Shown piece after piece: positions 42,996 to 52,753 of a stretch of 64,000 bases of DNA. Location of the stretch: NCBI RefSeq assembly GCF_034427455.1, contig NZ_JAXQNN010000004.1, positions 214,457 through 278,456 on the forward strand, read 5' to 3'. A program made the position numbers and the translations under genes. The DNA comes from Jeotgalibacillus haloalkalitolerans (GTDB taxonomy: Bacteria; Bacillota; Bacilli; Bacillales; Jeotgalibacillaceae). The notes beneath the pieces were generated by a model. The model saw only the letters and a program-made list of their open reading frames with translations, had not been told where the DNA came from and did not search any database. The first letter of the stretch is position 1; every line of letters starts with the position of its first letter.

Positions 42996-44726
42996 TCAGT
43001 TCAACTCAGCTTTAATTTTCTCCATAAAGGATTTTTTAATGCTGCTCAGTTTTTCTTCACTGTCGTCGAGTGATGTGCCGACTACGCTGAAGTAGAATTT
43101 GATTTTCGGTTCTGTACCGCTTGGTCTGACGCATACCCATGAGCCATCTTCAAGGAAATATTTCAGCACGTTTGATGCAGGCAGGTTGATTTTATACTCA
43201 GCGCCTTCTTTTGAGTGGCGGCGCAGAGATGTTAAATAATCTTCCTGTGCTTCAACAGATAAGCCTGCAACTTCCTGAAGCGGTGTTGCACGAAGGGATG
43301 ATAAAAGTGACTGGATTTTTTCAGCCCCATCCTTCCCCTTCATTGTGATGGATTCAAGATCCTCCTTGTAATAACCGTGCCGCTCATAAATTGCGAGAAG
43401 CACTTCATACAGTGTCTTGCCTTCAGCTTTATGATAAGCTGCGGCTTCTGTTGCGAGCAGTGCTGCCTGAATCGCATCTTTATCACGCGCAAAGTCTTTT
43501 ACAAGGTAGCCGTAGCTTTCTTCATAGCCAAAAAGGAATTCATATTCACCTGAGGCCTGATAATGCTTAATTTTTTCACCGATAAATTTGAATCCTGTCA
43601 GAACGTCTTCAGCTGTTGCACCATAATGCTCAGCTACTTTTCTGCCGATTTCTGATGTAACGATGGTTTTGAATACCCGTCCATTTTCAGGCAGCTGACC
43701 TTTTTCTTTTTTACGTGCCAGCAGATAATCGAGCAGGAGCGCACCTGTCTGATTACCAGTTAACAGCGTATACTCTCCGTTTGGTCCCTGTACTGCTAGT
43801 CCGAGTCTGTCACCGTCCGGATCAGCTGTGATCAGCAGGTCGGCATTTACCTTCTTTCCATCTCTGATCGCATACTCAAATGCACCCGGTTCTTCAGGGT
43901 TTGGAGATTTAAGGGTAGGGAATTCTGAATCAGGCATTTCCTGCTCTGCTACCACATGGACATCATATCCAAGCGCTTTCAGTCCGCGCTGTACCATCGC
44001 GTTAGATGCACCGTGCAGAGGAGAGAAAACAACCTTCAAGTCTGATTCCTTTGCCATCTGAGGCTTTTCAGAAACTGTAATCAGGTGTTCAGCATACGCA
44101 TCGTCCAGATCAGCACCAACAATTTCAATCAGACCTGCAGACTTCAGCTCCTCAACAGGCTTTACCTGAATATCGAGTTCGTTTTCGATCAGGTTGATTT
44201 CATCAATCACATCATCTGCATCCTTGAGGTTCAGCTGGGCACCATCAGCCCCATATACTTTAAAACCGTTATATTCAGGAGGGTTATGACTGGCTGTTGT
44301 CATTCCGCCCATGAAAGTTCCAAGATGACGAACGGCAAATGACAGCTCAGGCGTTGATCTGAGTGATTCAAAGACGTACGTTTTAATTCCGTGAGAAGCG
44401 AGCGTGCGTGCAATTTCCATAGAGAACTCAGGAGATTTTCTGCGGCAGTCATATGCCAGCACAACGCCTTTATTTTTTGCTTCTTCCCCGCTTTTTTCTA
44501 TGTATTTCGCCAGTCCCTCTGCAGCTTTGCGGACTGTATAAATGTTCATTTTATTCGTTCCTGCACCGATTTCACCGCGCATACCGCCTGTACCGAATTC
44601 AAGGTTCTTATAAAATGCATCTTCAATTGCTTTATCGTTCCCTTTCATTGCTGCCAGTTCAGCATGCAGCTCCTGATCCAGTCCTTCATAAGTCACCCAT
44701 TTGTTATATGTATTCTGTACGCTCAT
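42996..44726 (-). CDS. pgcA: Alpha-phosphoglucomutase PgcA
   Basis: A 576-residue enzyme interconverting glucose-1- and glucose-6-phosphate, needed for UDP-glucose, glycolipids and teichoic acid decoration. The phosphoserine loop [17 protein letters not shown], metal loop [13 protein letters not shown], sugar-binding [10 protein letters not shown] and the phosphate loop [12 protein letters not shown] are all present. The ATG at 44726 follows GGAGGGGA; the frame is open for 34 more codons upstream, without family similarity. Confidence 0.92.
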   Translation of the reverse strand: MSVQNTYNKWVTYEGLDQELHAELAAMKGNDKAIEDAFYKNLEFGTGGMRGEIGAGTNKMNIYTVRKAAEGLAKYIEKSGEEAKNKGVVLAYDCRRKSPEFSMEIARTLASHGIKTYVFESLRSTPELSFAVRHLGTFMGGMTTASHNPPEYNGFKVYGADGAQLNLKDADDVIDEINLIENELDIQVKPVEELKSAGLIEIVGADLDDAYAEHLITVSEKPQMAKESDLKVVFSPLHGASNAMVQRGLKALGYDVHVVAEQEMPDSEFPTLKSPNPEEPGAFEYAIRDGKKVNADLLITADPDGDRLGLAVQGPNGEYTLLTGNQTGALLLDYLLARKKEKGQLPENGRVFKTIVTSEIGRKVAEHYGATAEDVLTGFKFIGEKIKHYQASGEYEFLFGYEESYGYLVKDFARDKDAIQAALLATEAAAYHKAEGKTLYEVLLAIYERHGYYKEDLESITMKGKDGAEKIQSLLSSLRATPLQEVAGLSVEAQEDYLTSLRRHSKEGAEYKINLPASNVLKYFLEDGSWVCVRPSGTEPKIKFYFSVVGTSLDDSEEKLSSIKKSFMEKIKAELN

Positions 44727-44813
44727 AAAATCCCCTCCGTATTGGTTTTTACTATTGTAGCATGCCCTCAGACTGTTGAATATTGAAAAGTCAGAAAAGA
44801 TCTTATTAAAAAT

Positions 44814-44848
44814 CAGAGGGCGGGACAACGTTGTCTCACCCTCTGTTT
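44814..44848 (-). terminator. Intrinsic terminator after yhcX
   Basis: CAGAGGGTGAGACAACGTTGTCCCGCCCTCTG on the minus strand folds into a long hairpin, then ATTTTTAA. Confidence 0.8.
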
Positions 44849-44893
44849 CGGATTACTTTGATGTAGAACTCATCACTATTAACTGATCATCAA

Positions 44894-46435
44894 TTACTTT
44901 TTATAATTAATCGAATAAATATCGTGTCTGCGGTCTTTCAGCTGGCGTACCGTTCCGCCCTGGCGCTGGCGGCGGAGGATTTCGAGATCGACATCCCCGA
45001 TCATCACCATCTCAAGGTTAGGGTCTGTTTCACCGACAATACCATCACGTGCAAACTCGAAGTCAGACGGTGCAAAGATGGCTGACTGAGCATATTGAAT
45101 ATCCATATTTTCAGTTTCAGGCAGGTTGCCGACTGTACCAGAAATGACTGTATAGATCTGGTTTTCAACAGCACGTGCCTGTGAACAGTATCTTACGCGC
45201 AGGTAACCCTGACGATCTTCTGTACAGAATGGCGTAAAGATAATTTTCGCACCCATATCTGTTGCAATACGTGCAAGTTCAGGGAATTCAATGTCATAAC
45301 AGATTTGAATCGCGATTTTGCCGCAGTCTGTATCAAATACCCTGACTGTGTCTCCAGGGCTGATGCCCCACCATTTACGTTCATTTGGCGTAATATGAAG
45401 CTTGTACTGCTTCTCAATCGTCCCGTCTCTTCTGAACAGATAAGCGATGTTATAAATCTCATCATCGTCCTCTTTCACAAAGTGGGAGCCGCCAATGATA
45501 TTGACGTTATAACGTACTGCAAGATCCGTGAAGAGTTCAATGTATTCTTCTGTGTAATCCGTCAGCTTTCTTACTGCCATACTAGGAGACTTTTCATTCA
45601 GGAATGACATCAGCTGTGTTGTGAAGATCTCAGGGAACACAACAAAATCTGATTGTGCATCTGAAGCCACATCAGTAAAATATTCAACCTGATTTGCAAA
45701 ATCAGTAAATGAATCGATCTGACGCATCATGTACTGCACAACACAGATTCTTACAGGATGACTCGTCTTAAAGTGTCTCTTTGATTTCGGACGATAGTCC
45801 ACATTGTTCCATTCCATCAGCGTTGCATATTTATTTGACTGCTTATCATCCGGCAGATAGTTCGGATTGATCCGCATCAGTGTAAAGCCGTTAATCAGCT
45901 GAAATGACAGAACCGGATCATAGATTTTATGCATCTGAACAGAATCTACGTATTCACGTGGAGACATTTCCCCTGCGTATTTGTGATAGTTCGGAATTCT
46001 TCCGCCGATAATAATACTTTTCAGGTTGAATTCTCTCGCTAATTCTCTTCTTGCTTCATATAATCTGTGCCCAACCTTCATCCGGCGGAATTCCGGGTGA
46101 ACCATTACTTCAATTCCGTAGAGGTTGTAGCCGTCAGGATTGTGGTTTGTGATATAACCTTCATCGGTTACATCGTCCCATGTATGACGGTCATCATATT
46201 CATCAAAGTTAATAATCAGACTTGAGCATGAACCGATAATATCGCCATCCAGCTCCGCGACAAGCTGACCATCGGGGAACATGTCCAGATGACTTTCAAG
46301 GTGCTCTGTTTTCCATGGCTGCATGCCGGGAAAGCAAAGCTTTTGCATATGAATAATTTTATCTATATCTGCATGAATCATTTTACGAATGATCATTTTT
46401 TTCTCAAATTGAGATAAATCAAGTTTTTCAGACAT
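44894..46435 (-). CDS. yhcX: GNAT-nitrilase fusion YhcX
   Basis: A 513-residue fusion, the same length as B. subtilis YhcX. The N-terminal GNAT acetyltransferase (about 15-190; YGIEVMVHPEFRRMKVGHRLYEARRELAREF) is joined to a carbon-nitrogen hydrolase (about 225-500) with the triad Glu in VVFPEIF, Lys in YKLHITPNERKWWG and Cys in IQICYDIEFPEL. The substrate is not established. GAGGAGTG precedes the ATG at 46435. It is divergent from bdbC. Confidence 0.9.
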   Translation of the reverse strand: MSEKLDLSQFEKKMIIRKMIHADIDKIIHMQKLCFPGMQPWKTEHLESHLDMFPDGQLVAELDGDIIGSCSSLIINFDEYDDRHTWDDVTDEGYITNHNPDGYNLYGIEVMVHPEFRRMKVGHRLYEARRELAREFNLKSIIIGGRIPNYHKYAGEMSPREYVDSVQMHKIYDPVLSFQLINGFTLMRINPNYLPDDKQSNKYATLMEWNNVDYRPKSKRHFKTSHPVRICVVQYMMRQIDSFTDFANQVEYFTDVASDAQSDFVVFPEIFTTQLMSFLNEKSPSMAVRKLTDYTEEYIELFTDLAVRYNVNIIGGSHFVKEDDDEIYNIAYLFRRDGTIEKQYKLHITPNERKWWGISPGDTVRVFDTDCGKIAIQICYDIEFPELARIATDMGAKIIFTPFCTEDRQGYLRVRYCSQARAVENQIYTVISGTVGNLPETENMDIQYAQSAIFAPSDFEFARDGIVGETDPNLEMVMIGDVDLEILRRQRQGGTVRQLKDRRHDIYSINYKK

Positions 46436-46565
46436 ACTTTCACTCCTCGGAAACATTGTTACTGTTAATTATAAACCCAATTATCAATAATAACAGCATC
46501 CAGTCTTTCTGTGCCAAATTTTAGACATATTCCATCTGTTTTTAGGGTGAATAAGCTTTCTCTGC

Positions 46566-46594
46566 TTGTATTATTGACGTTTTAATTTTACAAT
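46566..46594 (+). promoter_or_regulatory. Promoter of bdbC operon
   Basis: TTGTAT (46566-46571), 17-nt spacer, TACAAT (46589-46594), about 42 nt before the start. Confidence 0.65.
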
Positions 46595-46635
46595 CTTCAA
46601 TGACAAGAGATTTTCAAGCGAAATGAGGCGTCATC

Positions 46636-47067
46636 ATGACCAAAAAGATAGAAAACATGCTTTTTGCTGCCTGGGCTGCCGCTTTTACTGCTACGATGGG
46701 GTCACTATATTTCTCTGAGATCAGAGGCTTCGAGCCTTGTGAGCTTTGCTGGTATCAGCGCATTTTTATGTACCCGCTTGTAGTAATTTTACTCATCGCA
46801 GTCGTAAAAAAAGATGCAAAAGCAGCACTTTATTCTGCTATTCTTTCAGGAATTGGCGGATGTATATCCATTTATCATTACAGTATCCAGAAGATCGACG
46901 CGCTATCAACTTCAGCACCTGCATGCGGAAGAGTGCCATGTACAGGTGAATATATTAATTGGGCCGGATTCATTACAATTCCATTCCTGGCGTTAACTGC
47001 ATTCACCATTATTTTTACCTTAAGTCTAATCATTCTTAAGCAACCGAAAGGAGCAACACCATCATGA
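46636..47067 (+). CDS. bdbC: DsbB-type thiol oxidoreductase BdbC
   Basis: A 143-residue membrane protein with four helices. Two Cys pairs face outward: CELCWYQRI (CxxC, about residues 35-38) and APACGRVPCTGE (about 97-102), as in DsbB/BdbC. It reoxidises a thioredoxin-like partner with quinone and so drives disulfide formation in exported proteins. ATGAGGCG serves as ribosome site. Its stop overlaps the next start (ATGA). Confidence 0.88.
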   Translation: MTKKIENMLFAAWAAAFTATMGSLYFSEIRGFEPCELCWYQRIFMYPLVVILLIAVVKKDAKAALYSAILSGIGGCISIYHYSIQKIDALSTSAPACGRVPCTGEYINWAGFITIPFLALTAFTIIFTLSLIILKQPKGATPS

Positions 47068-47537
47068 AAAAAATTCTGATTTTTGGCGGCGTGATTGTAC
47101 TGATTTTCGCAGCAATCGCACTGATCACAAATATGCAAAATGCCTCAAAAACAGAGGACAACCCTTACGGAAAAGATGATTTGGATCAATCTACAATTGA
47201 TCTGCTTGATGATGAAAATTATCAGAACCAGATTGTACCGGAAGACCTTGAAGAACGTATCTCAAGCGGTGAGCCGACAACGGTTTACTTCTTCAGCCCT
47301 GAATGTCAGTACTGCCTGGAGACAACACCTATGCTTGCTCCACTCGCTGAAGAAATGGATGTAGACATGGTTCAGCATAATTTAATTGAGTTCCAGGATT
47401 CATGGAACAAATACGGCATCCAGTCTACACCAACTTTGATCCATTATGAAGATGGAGAGGCTGTAGATGGTATCGTAGGTGCTGCAACTGAAGAGGATTA
47501 CAGAGCATTCTTTGAGCGCAATGTAACAGGAGAATAA
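47064..47537 (+). CDS. Membrane-anchored thioredoxin-like protein
   Basis: A 157-residue protein: signal anchor (KKILIFGGVIVLIFAAIALIT), a ~45-residue linker and a thioredoxin domain with the active site FFSPECQYCLETTPML (CxxC) and cis-Pro in QSTPTLIHYEDGE. It overlaps bdbC by 4 nt, so it is the likely disulfide donor that BdbC reoxidises. In B. subtilis BdbC pairs with BdbD, BdbB with a BdbA-like protein; this one looks more like BdbA in length. Confidence 0.85.
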   Translation: MKKILIFGGVIVLIFAAIALITNMQNASKTEDNPYGKDDLDQSTIDLLDDENYQNQIVPEDLEERISSGEPTTVYFFSPECQYCLETTPMLAPLAEEMDVDMVQHNLIEFQDSWNKYGIQSTPTLIHYEDGEAVDGIVGAATEEDYRAFFERNVTGE

Positions 47538-47542
47538 TAGAT

Positions 47543-47586
47543 GACTGCCGGGGATCACAGCTGCTGATTGTCCGGCAGTTTTTTTA
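47543..47586 (+). terminator. Intrinsic terminator
   Basis: ACTGCCGG/CCGGCAGT around a 20-base loop, followed by seven T. Confidence 0.75.
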
Positions 47587-47612
47587 CTTGATTAAGAAAG
47601 GAGCTGTTAAGA

Positions 47613-48476
47613 TTGAAAGAACGTTTTTCGTTGACTGTTCTTCCTAAATGGGACGGTCTAACACTAGAGGCGCTGTTAAAGGATGAACTTTCATTCGGGA
47701 AAAAAACCATTCATCAATGGAGAATGGATAAAAGCATTTTAATGAATGGAGATTTAAGGCCATGGAAGGATCCATTGTCTGAAGGCGATGTGGTTTCGTT
47801 TGAATATGAAGCATCGCAATCTGCTCCTGCGTGGAACAATCAGATTGAGGTGCTATATGAAGATGACCACCTCTTGATTGTAAATAAACCTGCCGGCCTT
47901 GATACACATCCTAACGACGAGACAGATCATAAAACCCTCCAACATGCAGTCGTTCATTACTTGCTTTCTGCAGGTCATATAGGCTATGCGCAGCCGGTTC
48001 ACAGACTTGACCGTGACACAACAGGTGCCATTCTATTTGCAAAGCATCCGGCGATCAAGCCTTTACTTGATCAGCTGCTTGAAAAAAGAATGATTAAACG
48101 GACGTACATTGCGTTGGCAGAAGGAAAAGTGAAGTCAGAAGGAACGATCAGTGAACCAATCGGTAAGGACCGGCACCATCCTGTCAGAAGACGTGTATCC
48201 CCGGGCGGTCAGAAGGCTGTGACACATTATCAGTGTTTATCATATGATCCTGAGAAAAACCTTTCTTTAGTGGAGCTGAATCTTGAAACCGGACGTACCC
48301 ATCAGATCAGGGTGCACCTCTCTTTCATTGGTCACCCGATCGCAGGAGATACACTGTATGGATCGACCGGGAAATTCAGCTATCAGGCACTGCATGCGAA
48401 GAAGCTGTCGCTTAGCCATCCTTTTACACTTGAACAGGTCAGTGTTGAAGCAAAACATCCTGATTATTTTGGATAA
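47613..48476 (+). CDS. yhcT: RluA-family RNA pseudouridine synthase YhcT
   Basis: A 287-residue enzyme of the RluA/RluD family. An S4-like N-terminal part (about 15-70) precedes the catalytic domain with YEDDHLLIVNKPAGLDTHP, the catalytic-Asp motif HRLDRDTTGAILFAK, KRTYIALAEG, and LETGRTHQIRVHLSFIGHPIAGDTLYG. The target uridine in rRNA is not known for YhcT. TTG start with AAAGGAG upstream (8-9 nt). Confidence 0.88.
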   Translation: MKERFSLTVLPKWDGLTLEALLKDELSFGKKTIHQWRMDKSILMNGDLRPWKDPLSEGDVVSFEYEASQSAPAWNNQIEVLYEDDHLLIVNKPAGLDTHPNDETDHKTLQHAVVHYLLSAGHIGYAQPVHRLDRDTTGAILFAKHPAIKPLLDQLLEKRMIKRTYIALAEGKVKSEGTISEPIGKDRHHPVRRRVSPGGQKAVTHYQCLSYDPEKNLSLVELNLETGRTHQIRVHLSFIGHPIAGDTLYGSTGKFSYQALHAKKLSLSHPFTLEQVSVEAKHPDYFG

Positions 48477-48540
48477 AATTAATTGATGTTGGGGCGAAAT
48501 TCAATTTTGAAAAGTTTAACGATATATTAGTTAACATGAA

Positions 48541-48664
48541 AGTGTAGCGGAGAGTAAGGCGGCGACTCCGGGACGAATAGAGTGAAGCTGAGACCCCGCA
48601 ACCGAAGGTGAGGAGGCTCAGCAAGCTCCGTCCGGAAAGCGTCCGCCTGAAGCGCAGCGGAACG
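48541..48664. repeat. Family A repeat copy 5, with terminator
   Basis: AGTGTAGCGGAGAGTAAGGC to GCGCAGCGGAACG, between the convergent yhcT and wrbA. Confidence 0.9.
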
Positions 48665-48667
48665 ATT

Positions 48668-48706
48668 AAAAGGGATGAGACAATCTATTTGTCCCATCCC
48701 TTTTTG
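48668..48706. terminator. Terminator joined to A repeat copy 5
   Basis: AAAGGGATGAGACAA pairs with TTGTCCCATCCCTTT. Confidence 0.8.
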
Positions 48707-48711
48707 ACTGC

Positions 48712-49323
48712 TTATTCTTTTCCTGCTTTAACCCATTTAGCCACTTCAATCGTCCGCTTCGCCTGATACTTCACGCCGTCAGCCACATCTTCTTTCATGT
48801 TCCCATCCTGATCAACTGTTACACTTGTGCCGTACGGGTTACCTCCTGAGGCAAACGTAACCGGATCCGAGTAACCAGGCGCTGCAATGATCGCACCCCA
48901 GTGCATCATCGTTGTATACAGGTTCAGAATCGTTGCTTCCTGTCCGCCGTGCGGGTTCTGCGCTGAACTCATACCGCTCACTACTTTATTAACAAGCTTA
49001 CCGTTAAACCATAAGCCGCCTGTTGTATCAATGAAATTTTTCATTTGCGCAGGCATCGTACCGTAACGGGTTGGGATGCTGAAAATATAAGCATCAGCCC
49101 ATTCAAGATCATTTAGCGTGACAACCGGAACGTCTTTAGTTTCTTCATAGTGTTCCTTCCATGCCGGATTTGAAGCAATTGCCTGTTGTGGTGCAGTTTC
49201 CTCTACCTTCAGTACTTTGACCTCAGCTCCGGATTCCTTCGCTGCTTCCTCTGCCCATTTTGCTAATTGATAGTTCGTTCCTGTTGAACTGTAATAAATA
49301 ATGGCTAATTTTACGTTTGACAT
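48712..49323 (-). CDS. wrbA: NAD(P)H:quinone oxidoreductase WrbA
   Basis: A 203-residue flavodoxin-like protein with FMN loops IIYYSSTGTNYQLAKWAEEAA, FSIPTRYGTMPAQMKNFIDTTGGLW and SAQNPHGGQEATILNLYTTMMHWGAIIAAPGY. WrbA reduces quinones by two electrons. AAGGGAGC precedes the ATG. One of several flavin oxidoreductases within 2 kb. Confidence 0.88.
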   Translation of the reverse strand: MSNVKLAIIYYSSTGTNYQLAKWAEEAAKESGAEVKVLKVEETAPQQAIASNPAWKEHYEETKDVPVVTLNDLEWADAYIFSIPTRYGTMPAQMKNFIDTTGGLWFNGKLVNKVVSGMSSAQNPHGGQEATILNLYTTMMHWGAIIAAPGYSDPVTFASGGNPYGTSVTVDQDGNMKEDVADGVKYQAKRTIEVAKWVKAGKE

Positions 49324-49450
49324 TGTGCACGCTCCCTTTTTACCATATAAATTTTCAGAAAATTAATTCACGCTTTATATTATTGCCTAATATTTTCATT
49401 TTTAAACATAGTTTCGAACATCTCAGTTTCAAAGTATCAGACGGAATGCT

Positions 49451-49478
49451 TTTACATAGAATGAGTAAGATGTAGAAT
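49451..49478 (+). promoter_or_regulatory. Promoter of the FMN reductase gene
   Basis: TTTACA (49451-49456), 16-nt spacer, TAGAAT (49473-49478) just after a TG. Confidence 0.6.
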
Positions 49479-49503
49479 TTACTCTTGAAGGAGGAATACA
49501 TTT

Positions 49504-50034
49504 ATGACGTTATTGATTATCAGCGGGAGTTCCCGTGAACATAGTAATTCAGAGTATTTTGCAGAAAAAGCTGCTGCAACTTATCAGGGAGAAGTAAAGT
49601 GGATACGTTTAAGAGAGCTGACCATCCACCAGATTCATGATCAGCGTCATGATTCAAATGGATTTGATCCGGTTGATGATGATCACGCGGAGGTGGTTAA
49701 AGCTATGCTTGATGCAGATGAAGTGCTTTTCGTCACACCACTTTACTGGTATGGCATGAGCGGATATATGAAGACCTTTATCGACAGATGGTCTCAGGCG
49801 ATGCGTCAGCCTGAGCTGAACTTTAAAGAACGTATCGCCGGCAAACCCGGATCTCTAATTACATGCGGCGGTGACCAGGTTGACCTCAAAGGTCTGCCGC
49901 TCATTCTGCAGTTTAAACATATATTCGATTTTACTGGAATGGACTTTAAAAAGTATTTCATCGGGGAGGCAAGAAAACCGGGTGATGCTGAAAAGAGTAA
50001 CAGATTGAATCAGCTTGAAGGTTTCTTCAATTAG
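49504..50034 (+). CDS. NADPH-dependent FMN reductase-like protein
   Basis: A 176-residue flavodoxin-fold protein: LLIISGSSREHSNSEYFAEKAA (FMN phosphate loop), FVTPLYWYGMSGYMKTFIDRWSQAM and GSLITCGGD. It belongs to the NAD(P)H-dependent oxidoreductase group. AAGGAGG lies 9 nt before the ATG. Own promoter and terminator. Substrate unknown. Confidence 0.85.
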   Translation: MTLLIISGSSREHSNSEYFAEKAAATYQGEVKWIRLRELTIHQIHDQRHDSNGFDPVDDDHAEVVKAMLDADEVLFVTPLYWYGMSGYMKTFIDRWSQAMRQPELNFKERIAGKPGSLITCGGDQVDLKGLPLILQFKHIFDFTGMDFKKYFIGEARKPGDAEKSNRLNQLEGFFN

Positions 50035-50038
50035 TCTT

Positions 50039-50079
50039 AAAGCTTCTGCGACCTTTTAAAAGGGAGCAGGAGCTTTTTC
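50039..50079 (+). terminator. Intrinsic terminator
   Basis: AAAGCTTCTGC/GCAGGAGCTTT around a large loop with an inner CCTTTT/AAAAGG pair, then TT. Confidence 0.7.
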
Positions 50080-50096
50080 AATGAGCACCTAATTTC

Positions 50097-50155
50097 TTGA
50101 CAATAGGCATTTCCTTATACTATAGTGATCACTGTTTACTGATAACTAAAAGTAA
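50097..50155 (+). promoter_or_regulatory. Nitroreductase promoter with dyads
   Basis: TTGACA (50097-50102), 18-nt spacer, TATAGT (50121-50126). The palindrome AGTGATCACT (50124-50133) follows, then the dyad TTACT-N10-AGTAA (50136-50155) at the expected start of transcription. The latter resembles operators of DUF24/HxlR redox regulators such as YodB, from memory. Confidence 0.55.
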
Positions 50156-50194
50156 CTGATATTAATAGAAAGTACGTAAGGAGGATTTTTTATC

Positions 50195-50821
50195 ATGTCA
50201 GCAACTACTTTAGAGAAAAACGTACTAGATGTACTTTTTGAGAGAAGAGCAACAAAACAATATGATCCTGAAGTTGAAATCAGCCGTGAAGAGCTGAATG
50301 AACTTTTAGAGGCAATGGGACAGGCACCTTCAGCATGGAATCTTCAGCACTGGAAGTTCCTTGCTTTCCATAACCCGGAATCACAGGAGCGGTTGCTTCC
50401 AATCGCATACAACCAGCAGCAGATCACAGATGCATCAGCTGTCATTGCTGTTCTTGGCGATCTGAGAGCAAACGAAAATGTAGATGCTGTGTTTGACCCG
50501 GCTGTTGAAAAAGGCGCAATGTCTGAAGAAATCAAGCAGGCATTGAATGGTCAAATCCAGGGTGCATATGAGAATGAACAATTCGCACGTGATGCAGCTT
50601 TTTCAAACGCTTCACTTGCAGCGATGCAATTTATGATTGCTGCGAAAGCAAAAGGCTGGGATACATGCCCAATCGGTGGATTCAGCGATGCACAATTAAT
50701 CGAGGAGTTCGAGATTTCTGACCGCTATGTACCTGTCATGCTGATTACAGTTGGTAAAGCAGCTAAAGAAGCACGCAAGTCTGAGAGAATTGATATTGAT
50801 GAGCTTGTTGAGTATCTGTAA
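50195..50821 (+). CDS. Nitroreductase-family protein
   Basis: A 208-residue FMN enzyme. VLFERRATKQYDPEVEISREELNELLEAMGQAPSAWNLQHWKFL and GWDTCPIGGFSDAQLIEEFEI are the FMN-binding motifs of the family (type MhqN/YodC). These reduce nitro compounds and quinones. AAGGAGG lies 10 nt before the ATG. Monocistronic. Confidence 0.88.
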   Translation: MSATTLEKNVLDVLFERRATKQYDPEVEISREELNELLEAMGQAPSAWNLQHWKFLAFHNPESQERLLPIAYNQQQITDASAVIAVLGDLRANENVDAVFDPAVEKGAMSEEIKQALNGQIQGAYENEQFARDAAFSNASLAAMQFMIAAKAKGWDTCPIGGFSDAQLIEEFEISDRYVPVMLITVGKAAKEARKSERIDIDELVEYL

Positions 50822-50831
50822 GAAGTAATTC

Positions 50832-50864
50832 GAGGGTGAGACCGCGGTCTCACCCTCTTTTTTG
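50832..50864 (+). terminator. Intrinsic terminator
   Basis: GAGGGTGAGACCGCGGTCTCACCCTC is a perfect palindrome followed by TTTTTT. Confidence 0.88.
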
Positions 50865-50935
50865 TAGCAATGTTGAGTCAGGCTTTGGTTGTATGCATGC
50901 AAACTGCGCGTTTAATTGCTTCATCATTTCAGATA

Positions 50936-51077
50936 TATCTATCAGCTTTGGTTTTATTCCATCACCTTTTCGATTATTCGTCACTCGACCTTGGACTGCC
51001 CGGGAATTGCATCATCAATCGAATTTATTCAATCAGCTTTCAAATTAATTCCATCACCTTTTCAATTATTCAACCGC
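50936..51077. repeat. Family D repeat, two units, minus orientation
   Basis: Two units about 90 bases apart: ATCAGCTTT-N5-TATTCCATCACCTTTTC-ATTATTC at 50941-50980 and ATCAGCTTT-N5-TAATTCCATCACCTTTTC-ATTATTC at about 51031-51071. In the opposite orientation they read AAAAGGTGATGGAAT...AAAGCTGAT, the same as the units at 56736-56900. The 291-base gap otherwise shows only a terminator. Confidence 0.65.
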
Positions 51078-51112
51078 CAAAAGCAGACGCCGCCCAGGAA
51101 CCCACACAACAC

Positions 51113-52753
51113 CTATTTAACCAGATCCTCCGCAAACCGCTTAATTAACCCCGGCAGTACGCCAAACGTATAAGGCTTATAAACCCGCTCCGTCCACTTG
51201 TGGCCATCACGACCGTACACACCGATATTGATCGAAGGAATGTTCAGCTCCCGGATCAGATGAATCGGCACAGGGTACAGGTCCTGCATTCTCGGAATAT
51301 TTCTCTTCAGCATTTCAATTGCTTCATCTGATTCATGAAGTGAGAGAAAGCTGCCGTCAGCTAAGTATGGGAAAAAGCGCTTTGTGACAAACTCCTCCCC
51401 TTCTGCCTCTGATGTTTCCTTCAGATGCTTCTCAAGCTTTTGCATAATATCAGTACCATGCTCATTTTTATCACTCAAATAATTGTGCGGCAGAAATGGC
51501 GGTGCGAAAAACATCAGGACACGCGGTGTCTTTTCAGGATCGAGCTGCTGGAGCTTTTCTGCAAGGGCAAATGCTGCTTCACGCTTATCTTTTCCCTTGT
51601 ACTTTTTCACCACTTCATTTAATGGGCCTTCCACATCAATCCCCTGGGCTCTTAAGGATGATTCGAGCTCACTGAACGTGCAGACATCCATCTGAAAATT
51701 CCAGTCACTTGGGGGGAACCCGTGTTTCTTTCTGAAATCGCTGTATTTCCTCGTGCTTTCACGGCTGATTTCATAAACGGCTTCAATGGAGATTTTACGC
51801 AGTTTCTCCATTACATCCTGTGCCGTCTGCTCGAATACAAAATAGTTGAAATACAGGTGCGCGCTGATCGCGGTCTGTACGTTGTAATCCTTTTTATCAT
51901 CTTTAAAGTGAAGGCAGGCAGGAGGCAGGACATATTCTCCGTCAAGGTCTTCAGCAAGATCAATATTCTGATTGATTCGCCTGTTCAGCTCTGCGCCGAT
52001 GCGGGTAGGGTCAATTGAAGTCAGCACGTCTCCAACGTGCGCCTCCCTTCCATAAATATAAAAACAAGGAAGCACCTTGCCCGCTGCACCGGTGTAGATA
52101 TATTTTGTTCTGTCACCGTCATACATTGGCGCGATAAAATCATTGTTAATAGCCGCAACATAATCCAGCTTCTTCTTTTTCTTCATGCGGGCAAGCTCAT
52201 GAAGCGCAGCGAGCATGCCTGCATGTTCACTTTCTTCATCAGGATTGAATAGAAACAGCATATTGCCATCCCGTTCTTCCTGAGAAAACTGCAGCAGGTT
52301 CACAAGATGTACGGCCGCTCCACTTTGCATATCAAGCGAGCCCCTGCCAAACAGCCACTCACCTGAACCTGCTTCCTGTCTAACCCGGTAATCACCCGGG
52401 AAATCCTTAAAAAATGACTCCAGACGGTCCGGGTCATGGGCCATTTGTTGAAGTGATCCAAAATCCTCTGTTCCCACAGTATCAATATGACTGTGAAACA
52501 AAACCGTCTTATCTGATTGTCCCGGCAGCATCGCCCAGACATTTTTTCTCTTAAAAGGATCATCCTTTATATCCTGAATCCAGACATGATCAGGATTTTC
52601 TTTAAAATAAGGAAAAGAGCTGATCCAATTAAAAATTTCTTCCGCCTTATGTACTTCTCCTTCAGAACCTGTATAACTCTTCATCGCAATCAGTTTTCTT
52701 GTGATCATTTCAGCCTGCTCAGGAGCAGATAAATGCTGGATGTCTTGATACAT
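51113..52753 (-). CDS. rocB: RocB-like M20 peptidase
   Basis: A 546-residue protein of the M20 metallopeptidase family, RocB branch (arginine utilisation locus of B. subtilis). Metal motifs: VLFHSHIDTVGTED, EWLFGRGSLDMQSGAAVHL, LFNPDEESEHAGM. The ATG at 52753 is chosen after GGGGGTTAT; the frame is open ten codons further. No other arginine genes lie nearby and the substrate of RocB is not firmly known. Confidence 0.82.
   Translation of the reverse strand: MYQDIQHLSAPEQAEMITRKLIAMKSYTGSEGEVHKAEEIFNWISSFPYFKENPDHVWIQDIKDDPFKRKNVWAMLPGQSDKTVLFHSHIDTVGTEDFGSLQQMAHDPDRLESFFKDFPGDYRVRQEAGSGEWLFGRGSLDMQSGAAVHLVNLLQFSQEERDGNMLFLFNPDEESEHAGMLAALHELARMKKKKKLDYVAAINNDFIAPMYDGDRTKYIYTGAAGKVLPCFYIYGREAHVGDVLTSIDPTRIGAELNRRINQNIDLAEDLDGEYVLPPACLHFKDDKKDYNVQTAISAHLYFNYFVFEQTAQDVMEKLRKISIEAVYEISRESTRKYSDFRKKHGFPPSDWNFQMDVCTFSELESSLRAQGIDVEGPLNEVVKKYKGKDKREAAFALAEKLQQLDPEKTPRVLMFFAPPFLPHNYLSDKNEHGTDIMQKLEKHLKETSEAEGEEFVTKRFFPYLADGSFLSLHESDEAIEMLKRNIPRMQDLYPVPIHLIRELNIPSINIGVYGRDGHKWTERVYKPYTFGVLPGLIKRFAEDLVK

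Noticed and set aside
50836..51173. Overlapping short plus-strand frames after the nitroreductase
   Set aside because: They translate the D repeats and a terminator; no ribosome site and repetitive content.
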